Assembly: GCF_946482535.1 (NCBI RefSeq)
Contig: NZ_CAMLRU010000009.1
Coordinates: 1 to 29,935, forward strand
Length of the DNA: 29,935 nucleotides
Direction of reading: 5' to 3'
Source: an uncultured Flavobacterium sp.
GTDB lineage: Bacteria; Bacteroidota; Bacteroidia; Flavobacteriales; Flavobacteriaceae
Below the pieces are notes generated by a model that had not been told where the DNA came from, did not search any database, and saw only the letters and a list, made by a program, of their open reading frames with translations. The translations under genes and the position numbers were made by a program. Positions 13,846 through 19,281 of the stretch are shown here, piece by piece. Position 1 is the first letter of the stretch, and the number at the start of each line of letters is the position of its first letter.

Positions 13846-14621
13846 TGTTTTTTTAATTTAACCATAAAAGGATTTTTTAATCCCTTGTAGCTATCTAAAT
13901 CAGCTTTGATGGAGCCGACGGCTAAACTGGCTTTGATTCGCAAAGGTATTTTATTTTCGTCATCTGATACCCAAACAGTGAGACTTTCTTCTTCTTTAAA
14001 TACTCTTCCGGATTGGACAAATGGTCTGAAAATCATTGTTGAAGCGGTTCCGAATTTTGTTTTTAAATTTTCTCTGCCGATAAATTTTAATTTGAATTTA
14101 AAGATTTCATCATCAAAAAACATATTCACTACTACAGATTCTCCGACCTTTAGTTTGTTGATATTAGGATGGTTTCTTAAATAATAAAACGTTGATAAAA
14201 TGTCTTGTACATTTTCGGTGACGGCAAACGTTTTTTCGGTATTGTTTTTATAATTTTTAACCAATACTTTGTTTGTGGCCTGATTGAAAAATCCTTCTTG
14301 ATTTTTAGTATAGCCGCCTTCGTCTATTTTTCGAACAAATTGGTAAGGTTTGTTGGTGATTTTGTCGAAATAGCTTTCGTAATTATCGTCTACTTTAAAA
14401 AAGAACCTAGACATGCCCACAGTGTATCCTTTACCGATAACGTGGTATACTTTTTTATTGTCTCTGACAGCTTCTTTGATTTCCAGTGTAGCGTATCCTG
14501 CATTGATGAATCCGTAATGAATTCTGAATTTAAACCATTCACCAACATCATAGGCCTCCGGTTTTTGAGTATCAAAACTGACAGTGATAAAAAACAAAAG
14601 TAAAACGATAACTTTTTTCAT
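13842..14621 (-). CDS. DUF3108 family exported protein
   Basis: The 259-residue protein starts with a short signal peptide (MKKVIVLLLFFITVSFDTQ) and then a beta-rich body: YDVGEWFKFRIHYGFINAGYATLEI near the N-terminus, a central VGESVVVNMFFDDEIFKFKLKFIGRE, and SLTVWVSDDENKIPLRIKASLAVGSIKADLDSY near the end. These features match DUF3108, a periplasmic family of unknown biochemical function in which the WVS.D...P.R...L.VGS..A.L stretch is typical. It is the first gene of an operon with kynA (4-nt overlap) and the M23 peptidase. A strong TTTG-N20-TACTTTTG promoter lies 36-70 nt upstream. The pairing with M23 fits an envelope role. Confidence 0.85.
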   Translation of the reverse strand: MKKVIVLLLFFITVSFDTQKPEAYDVGEWFKFRIHYGFINAGYATLEIKEAVRDNKKVYHVIGKGYTVGMSRFFFKVDDNYESYFDKITNKPYQFVRKIDEGGYTKNQEGFFNQATNKVLVKNYKNNTEKTFAVTENVQDILSTFYYLRNHPNINKLKVGESVVVNMFFDDEIFKFKLKFIGRENLKTKFGTASTMIFRPFVQSGRVFKEEESLTVWVSDDENKIPLRIKASLAVGSIKADLDSYKGLKNPFMVKLKKQ

Positions 14622-14661
14622 TGAATTGTGATTTTTAAAACTGCCAATACAATTTCTGTTC

Positions 14662-14693
14662 CAAAAGTATTAAAACAAAAAAACCCAATCAAA
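14662..14693 (-). promoter_or_regulatory. Promoter of the DUF3108-kynA-M23 operon
   Basis: On the minus strand TTTG (14693-14690) lies exactly 20 nt before TACTTTTG (14669-14662), a full consensus match. The start would be near 14657, giving a leader of about 36 nt. The -33 box lies inside the terminator stem of the small RNA candidate. Confidence 0.75.
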
Positions 14694-14787
14694 TTAATGA
14701 CTGAGTTTTTATGCTATTAACCAACCAAAAAACTATAAATTATGAAAATTTATCCAAAAGTTGAGGGAACCACCCCTCTTTTTTGAT
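14677..14787 (-). ncRNA. Candidate small RNA, about 110 nt
   Basis: A consensus promoter (see 14792-14824) and a minus-strand terminator bracket about 110 nt with no ORF. From its 5' end the RNA could fold into three hairpins: GAGGG/CCCTC around GTGGTT (14778-14763), an A/T-only 7-bp stem (14753-14735), and a 13-bp terminator stem (14710-14698 with 14691-14679, loop TTAATT) followed by T-rich sequence. The terminator stem pairs fully only in the minus-strand RNA, where two positions are G-U; in plus-strand RNA these become A-C mismatches. That supports the direction. I do not recognise the RNA; a known flavobacterial motif such as Flavo-1 is possible but unchecked. Confidence 0.6.
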
Positions 14788-14791
14788 GCTG

Positions 14792-14824
14792 CAAAGATAA
14801 TTCAACCCATTGCATTATTGCAAA
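14792..14824 (-). promoter_or_regulatory. Promoter of the small RNA candidate
   Basis: On the minus strand TTTG (14824-14821) is followed after 21 nt by TATCTTTG (14799-14792), a perfect match in both boxes and within the phylum's usual spacing. Transcription would begin near 14787. No start codon with a real ORF follows before the terminator. Confidence 0.7.
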
Positions 14825-14909
14825 CAAAAAGTCAACTTTAACAATAAATTAATAAAACATAAGCTTTTTTGAGGCTATTTTTTAAATAATGTTTAACAAA
14901 TTTTATCTT

Positions 14910-16070
14910 TTATAGCGTTCCTCGTAACATTTGTTCTCTTTCGATAGACTCGAATAAAGCTTTGAAGTTTCCGGCACCAAAACCTCTGGCGCCCATTCTT
15001 TGGATGATTTCAAAGAACAAAGTTGGTCTGTCTTCTACCGGTCTGGTGAAAATTTGTAACAAGTAGCCTTCTTCGTCAGCATCAATCATAATGCCTAATT
15101 TTTGAAGTTCATTAATGTCTTCTTTGAATTTGTTCATATGATCTTTCAATCGTTCCGGGATAGCATCATAATAGGCTTGTGGCGGCGTGGTGAGAAATTC
15201 AATTCCACGAGCTCGCATTTCCGCTACGGTTTTAATGATGTCATCTGTAGCTACAGCAATATGTTGCACTCCGGAACCTTCGTAGAAATCTAAGTATTCT
15301 TCAATTTGAGAACGTTTTTTTCCTTCGGCCGGTTCGTTGATAGGGAATTTGATTCTTCCGTTACCGTTACTCATTACTTTAGACATTAAGGCAGAATATT
15401 CGGTGGTGATTTGCTTGTCGTCGAATGAAAGGAAGTTTACAAATCCCATTACGTCTTCGTACCATTTTACCCAGATATTCATTTCGTTCCAGCCAACATT
15501 GCCCACCATGTGGTCTACATATTTTAAGCCAACTGATGTCGGGTTGTAGTCGGATTTCCATTCTTGGTAGCCCGGTAAGAAAGTGCCTTTGTAGTTTTTG
15601 CGTTCTACGAACATGTGAACGGTTTCGCCGTAAGTGTAGATTCCGGCGCGAACTACTTCTCCGTGTTCGTCTTTTTCAACGGTTGGTTCCATGTAAACTT
15701 TGGCGCCGCGTTTGGTGGTTTCTTCAAAAGCTGCTCTTGCATCTTCAACCCATAGAGCAATAATTTTTACTCCATCACCATGTTTTTTTACGTGTTCTCC
15801 GATTGGAGAGTCGCTTTTCAAGGCAGTAGTTAAAACCAAACGAATTTTATCTTGTTTTAATACATAAGAAGCGCGGTCTTTAACTCCGGTTTCCAGTCCG
15901 GCATAGGCCAATGATTGGAAGCCAAAAGCAGTTTTGTAGAAATGGGCAGCTTGTTTGGCATTACCTACATAAAATTCTACATAATCAGTTCCTAAAAGGG
16001 GAAGGAAATCTTGTGCACCTTCAAATATTTTTTCTAAACCGTATTCAACGGATTTGATTTCTTGTGACAT
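14910..16070 (-). CDS. hppD: 4-Hydroxyphenylpyruvate dioxygenase
   Basis: HPPD is an Fe(II) enzyme of tyrosine catabolism that turns 4-hydroxyphenylpyruvate into homogentisate. The 386 residues form two vicinal-oxygen-chelate halves. The iron ligands are in the C-terminal half: H187 (YVDHMVGNVG), H270 (GVQHIAVATDD) and E354 (FFEIIQRMG). The C-terminal helix GARGFGAGNFKALFESIEREQ, which gates the active site, is intact. The gene lies downstream of hmgA on the same strand, but a 141-nt gap with a repeat element and a possible operator separates them, so it may have its own promoter. No convincing terminator was seen directly after its stop. Confidence 0.97.
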   Translation of the reverse strand: MSQEIKSVEYGLEKIFEGAQDFLPLLGTDYVEFYVGNAKQAAHFYKTAFGFQSLAYAGLETGVKDRASYVLKQDKIRLVLTTALKSDSPIGEHVKKHGDGVKIIALWVEDARAAFEETTKRGAKVYMEPTVEKDEHGEVVRAGIYTYGETVHMFVERKNYKGTFLPGYQEWKSDYNPTSVGLKYVDHMVGNVGWNEMNIWVKWYEDVMGFVNFLSFDDKQITTEYSALMSKVMSNGNGRIKFPINEPAEGKKRSQIEEYLDFYEGSGVQHIAVATDDIIKTVAEMRARGIEFLTTPPQAYYDAIPERLKDHMNKFKEDINELQKLGIMIDADEEGYLLQIFTRPVEDRPTLFFEIIQRMGARGFGAGNFKALFESIEREQMLRGTL

Positions 16071-16088
16071 AATACTTGTATTTTAAAG

Positions 16089-16113
16089 GGGTAAATTGAA
16101 TTACCCAAAGTTG
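16089..16113 (-). promoter_or_regulatory. Inverted repeat and -7-like box before hppD
   Basis: GGGTAA (16089-16094) and TTACCC (16101-16106) form a perfect inverted repeat with a 6-nt centre. On the minus strand CAACTTTG (16113-16106) matches TAnnTTTG at 7 of 8 positions, so the repeat would cover the transcription start, about 20 nt before the ATG. This is a candidate operator; the -33 box is missing. Confidence 0.35.
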
Positions 16114-16122
16114 TGTTTAAAT

Positions 16123-16198
16123 CTTAATTCATAGCCCCGATTGCAGCTGGCTACCATGTAGCGCGGAAAGCGGGAAAAAGCTCCTAATCTAAATTAAG
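16123..16198. repeat. Palindromic intergenic element (REP-like)
   Basis: Nested inverted repeats make one long imperfect hairpin: CTTAATT (16123-16129) with AATTAAG (16192-16198), CCCG (16136-16139) with CGGG (16171-16174), and GCTAC (16150-16154) with GTAGC (16158-16162) around CAT. Its ends, AGCCCCGAT on one side and AGCGGGAAAAAGCTCC on the other, are GC-rich islands in AT-rich DNA. From memory they resemble a dispersed intergenic element of Flavobacterium genomes. Only one copy is in this window, so its repetitive nature is not shown here. Confidence 0.55.
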
Positions 16199-16211
16199 TT
16201 CAGGATGACAT

Positions 16212-17369
16212 TTATTCTAACCAAGATTGATAATATTTATCATCGGCAATTTTCATGGCTTCTTCAGTAACCATTAAAGGTTTGAATGTGTCTACCATTA
16301 CGGCTAATTCTTGGGTGTCTTTTTTACCGATACTTCTTTCGGCAGCTCCGGGATGCGGACCATGCGGAATTCCGGCCGGGTGTAATGAAATGTGTCCGGC
16401 TTCGATATCGTTTCGGCTCATAAAATCACCGTCAACATAGTACAAAACTTCATCAGAATCGATGTTGCTGTGGTTGTAAGGTGCCGGAATGGCTTCGGGA
16501 TGGTAATCATACAAACGCGGTACGAAAGAGCAAACCACAAACGCATCGGTCTCAAAGGTTTGGTGCACCGGTGGCGGTTGGTGGATTCTTCCGGTTAGCG
16601 GTTCGAAGTCGTGAATGGAAAACGCATACGGATAATTGTAACCGTCATAGCCAATAACATCAAACGGATGTGTGGCATAAACCATATCGAAAATTTCGTC
16701 TTTCTTTTTTACTTTGATGACAAATTCTCCTTTTTCGTCGTAGGTTTCCAATTCGTAGGGACGACGGATATCTCGTTCGCAAAACGGCGAATGTTCTAAC
16801 AATTGTCCGAACCAGTTTCTGTAGCGTTTTGGCGTATAAATTGGTCGGTGTGATTCAACGATGAACAAGCGGTTGTCTTCGGTGTCGAAATCTATTTTAT
16901 AAATGATACCGCGTGGAATGATTAAATAATCACCGTATTTGAAATCGATATTACCCAACATGGTTCTCAATTTTCCGGAACCTTTGTGGATGAAAATCAT
17001 CTCATCGGAATCGGTGTTTTTGTAGAAATACTCGGTGGTTGATTTTTTAGGTGCGGCCAAAACGATGTGACAATCGGAGTTGGTTAAGACGATTTTTCGG
17101 CTTTCCAAAAAGTCGTTTTCCGGGTTTACCTGAAATCCGCGAAGGCGATACGATTGAATGTTATTGGCTTTTGAAATTTTAGGCGCTACGCTGTATTGCT
17201 TTCTGATTTCTTTGACTTGTGTTGGTCGGTGTTCGTGATAGGAGTTGGTCGACATACCGTCGAAACCTACTGTGCCGAACAATTGTTCGTAGTATAAATC
17301 ACCATTAGGTTTGCGAAAAATGATGTGTCTTTTGTGAGGGATATTTCCCAGTTTATGATATAATGGCAT
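16212..17369 (-). CDS. hmgA: Homogentisate 1,2-dioxygenase
   Basis: The Fe(II) enzyme cleaves the homogentisate ring to maleylacetoacetate, directly after HPPD in tyrosine breakdown. The 385-residue cupin protein begins MPLYHKLGNIPHKRHIIFRK. It has the jelly-roll segment GSGKLRTMLGNIDFKYGDYLIIPRG (about 130-154) and a C-terminal half with APYNHSNIDSDEVLYY and ISLHPAGIPHGPHPG. H300, E307 and H336 are the likely iron ligands, although the H-to-E spacing is one residue longer than in the human enzyme. Length is typical of the shorter bacterial form. A maleylacetoacetate isomerase and fumarylacetoacetase are not in the window. No clear promoter was found upstream, where a degenerate repeat lies. 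Confidence 0.95.
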   Translation of the reverse strand: MPLYHKLGNIPHKRHIIFRKPNGDLYYEQLFGTVGFDGMSTNSYHEHRPTQVKEIRKQYSVAPKISKANNIQSYRLRGFQVNPENDFLESRKIVLTNSDCHIVLAAPKKSTTEYFYKNTDSDEMIFIHKGSGKLRTMLGNIDFKYGDYLIIPRGIIYKIDFDTEDNRLFIVESHRPIYTPKRYRNWFGQLLEHSPFCERDIRRPYELETYDEKGEFVIKVKKKDEIFDMVYATHPFDVIGYDGYNYPYAFSIHDFEPLTGRIHQPPPVHQTFETDAFVVCSFVPRLYDYHPEAIPAPYNHSNIDSDEVLYYVDGDFMSRNDIEAGHISLHPAGIPHGPHPGAAERSIGKKDTQELAVMVDTFKPLMVTEEAMKIADDKYYQSWLE

Positions 17370-17391
17370 GTTTTTTAATGGTTTAATTTAA

Positions 17392-17458
17392 CAATGTGAA
17401 AATGTAATAATTGTAAAATTGCTACATTGAATCATTGGTGCATTAAAGCAACTCACTC
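17392..17458. repeat. Degenerate 8-9 nt tandem repeat
   Basis: Eight successive units of 8 or 9 nt share an AAT- or ATT-type start and a TG at positions 4-5 in most copies, for example AATGTGAA, AATGTAAT and AATTGCTAC. CAATGT (17392-17397) and ACATTG (17424-17429) also form an inverted pair. The region lies 23 nt upstream of hmgA. It recalls AATTTG/AATGTG-rich intergenic tracts in flavobacteria, from memory. Confidence 0.45.
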
Positions 17459-17522
17459 AGGATTTCTCTTGATGAGGAATTTTAAAAGAATTAATAAATC
17501 TTGCCAAGCCAAGGTCATGTTT

Positions 17523-17597
17523 TTATTTGTCTTTGAGATTTTTACCTACTATGATTCCCATGCCAAAAGCGGCGATTATGGCTAATAGTATTATCAT
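17523..17597 (-). CDS. Candidate 24-residue membrane peptide
   Basis: ATG at 17597 opens a 24-codon frame with a continuous hydrophobic helix (MIILLAIIAAFGMGIIVG) followed by a basic tail KNLKDK. A 7/8 match to the -7 element (minus strand GATATTTG, 17624-17617) lies 19 nt upstream of the ATG, with a TTG 16 nt further on, which is short. The positive-inside tail and single helix resemble real small bacterial membrane proteins. A frame this short can arise by chance, and I know no homologue. It lies between the permease terminator and hmgA. It is the only coding candidate in the 366-nt gap at 17370-17735, which otherwise holds the repeat and the terminator listed separately. Confidence 0.4.
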   Translation of the reverse strand: MIILLAIIAAFGMGIIVGKNLKDK

Positions 17598-17672
17598 ATC
17601 ATGATTTTTTGCTATACAAATATCGTAATAATATAAATTCCAAAAATGATAATTGTCAAATTTTTAAAAAAC

Positions 17673-17715
17673 AAAAAAGGATTAAAGCGTTTTGAATGAC
17701 ACTTTAATCCTTTTT
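17673..17715 (-). terminator. Intrinsic terminator after the permease
   Basis: AAAAAGGATTAAAG (17674-17687) and CTTTAATCCTTTTT (17702-17715) form a perfect 14-bp stem with a 14-nt loop. On the minus strand it runs into TTTTTTG and more T, 20 nt past the permease stop. Confidence 0.9.
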
Positions 17716-17735
17716 AAGTAAATTTTATAATCTAA

Positions 17736-19193
17736 TTATTCTTGATTATCCGGGTTGTTCAGCTTGCTGTTTTTCTTTCCGTAAAGGAAGTACAAGGCAA
17801 CTCCTAATGCCATCCAGATGACCAATCGAATCCAGCTTTCCATAGGTAAAGAGTACATCAAGTACAAGCACACAATTACACCGGCTATCGGAACAAACGG
17901 TACCAATGGTGTTTTAAATGATCTTGGAGCATCCGGCATTTTTTTACGCATTACCAATACACCAATACAAACTAAAACAAAGGCTAATAAAGTTCCAATA
18001 CTTACCATGTGTCCTAAATCTGACACCGGGACAAATCCGGCGAACAAACTAACAAATACCAAAAAGAAAAGATTGGTTTTCCAAGGAGTTCTGAATTTGG
18101 CATGAATTTCTCCAAAGAAAGGAGGTAATAAACCGTCTTTACTCATTGTATAGAAAACCCTGCTTTGTCCCATTAACATCACCAACATAACAGAGGTATA
18201 TCCGGCCAAAATCGCCACAATTAAACCGGTTTGCAGGAATCCGTAAGGTGTTTTAGCGAAGGCTGTTGCAGCGGGTTTTGCATCTCCGGCAAATTCATGG
18301 AAAGGTACTAGTCCGGTCATGACATGCGCAAATAAAACATATAATATGGTACATATCACTAAGGATCCTAAAATTCCTATAGGCATTCCTTTTTGCGGAT
18401 TTTTAGCTTCTTGAGCAGCTGTGGAAACGGCATCAAAACCGATGAAGGCAAAGAATACTGTTGCAGCACCAGCGGCTATTCCAGACCATCCAAATTGTCC
18501 TTTTACTCCGGTGTTTTCGGGAATATACGGAGTATAATTAGCTTCATTGATGTAATTCCAACCCAATACAATAAATAGGATAACAACAGATACTTTAAGG
18601 ATTACTAAGAAATTATTTAATCCGGCAGATTCTTTTGTTCCGCGTATCAGAAGCAATGATAATAAAGAAACAATGATTACCGCCGGTAAATTGATAATTC
18701 CGCCTTCAATAAGAGTTCCATCGCTTAATTTTAAAGTTTCCCATGGTGAACAAATTAAATCCGGTGGCAAATGAATGCCAAACTTATTTAACAGTTCCAG
18801 AAAGTATCTTGACCAACTTACTCCAACGGTGGCTGCACCAAGGGCATATTCTAACACCAAATCCCAGCCGATTATCCAGGCCATAAACTCACCCATGGTT
18901 GCATATGAATAGGTATAAGCACTTCCTGCTACCGGTATCATGGATGCAAATTCGGCATAGCAAAGTCCGGCAAAGGCACAACCAACGGCCGCTAATACAA
19001 ATGATAAAGTTACGGCAGGACCGGCGTGCTCGGCAGCGGCAATACCGGTGAGTGAAAATAATCCTGCTCCGATAATAGCTCCAATTCCCAAAGCAACAAG
19101 GGATCGTGAGGAAAGAGTTCTTTTTAACCCTTTTTCTGACTCATCTGCTTCGCTCAACAATACAGCTAGAGATTTTCTTTTCCAAATTGACAT
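17736..19193 (-). CDS. APC-superfamily amino acid permease (CAT-like)
   Basis: The 485-residue inner-membrane protein has the amino acid/polyamine/organocation fold. After a soluble N-terminus (1-30), TM1 contains the unwound substrate site GIGAIIGAGLFSLTG. TM2 (GPAVTLSFVLAAVGCAFAGLCYAEFASMIPVAGSAYTYSY) matches the family, and TM6 has FFAFIGFDAVSTAAQEAKNPQKGMP. About 12 or more helices are visible in total. The sequence is closest to the cationic amino acid transporter (CAT/YfnA) branch, but the substrate cannot be read from sequence. Next to hppD/hmgA it might import aromatic or general amino acids. It is transcribed alone, with a consensus -7 box and a strong terminator. Confidence 0.92.
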   Translation of the reverse strand: MSIWKRKSLAVLLSEADESEKGLKRTLSSRSLVALGIGAIIGAGLFSLTGIAAAEHAGPAVTLSFVLAAVGCAFAGLCYAEFASMIPVAGSAYTYSYATMGEFMAWIIGWDLVLEYALGAATVGVSWSRYFLELLNKFGIHLPPDLICSPWETLKLSDGTLIEGGIINLPAVIIVSLLSLLLIRGTKESAGLNNFLVILKVSVVILFIVLGWNYINEANYTPYIPENTGVKGQFGWSGIAAGAATVFFAFIGFDAVSTAAQEAKNPQKGMPIGILGSLVICTILYVLFAHVMTGLVPFHEFAGDAKPAATAFAKTPYGFLQTGLIVAILAGYTSVMLVMLMGQSRVFYTMSKDGLLPPFFGEIHAKFRTPWKTNLFFLVFVSLFAGFVPVSDLGHMVSIGTLLAFVLVCIGVLVMRKKMPDAPRSFKTPLVPFVPIAGVIVCLYLMYSLPMESWIRLVIWMALGVALYFLYGKKNSKLNNPDNQE

Positions 19194-19219
19194 AAATAGT
19201 TAGTTTAGTTAATAGGTTT

Positions 19220-19253
19220 CAAATATAGTTTTTTATGTTTCAAAAAACACAAA
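19220..19253 (-). promoter_or_regulatory. Promoter of the permease
   Basis: On the minus strand TTTG (19253-19250) precedes TATATTTG (19227-19220) by 22 nt. The -7 box is perfect and lies 26 nt before the ATG. An AT-rich inverted repeat (19228-19234 with 19242-19248) fills the spacer. Confidence 0.6.
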
Positions 19254-19281
19254 AATATAATTTTTGATTTTTGATTAAGCA

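Noticed and set aside
14205..14603. Long open frame antisense to the DUF3108 gene
   Set aside because: It is a shadow of the real gene; it shows no family motif and an atypical composition. The same applies to 15425-15763, 261-662 and 27969-28352.
14763..14784. Plus-strand terminator shape (GAGGG/CCCTC followed by T6)
   Set aside because: No plus-strand gene leads into it; on the minus strand it is explained as the 5' hairpin of the small RNA candidate.
14742..14786. 14-codon plus-strand frame starting MKIYPKVEG across the small RNA region
   Set aside because: There is no plus-strand promoter upstream, it is very short, and it overlaps the hairpin that fits the minus-strand RNA better.
19228..19248. 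GTTTTTT/AAAAAAC inverted repeat as a terminator for the minus-strand genes
   Set aside because: The stem is pure A/T apart from one pair and lies in the permease promoter spacer, so it is more likely a composition effect.
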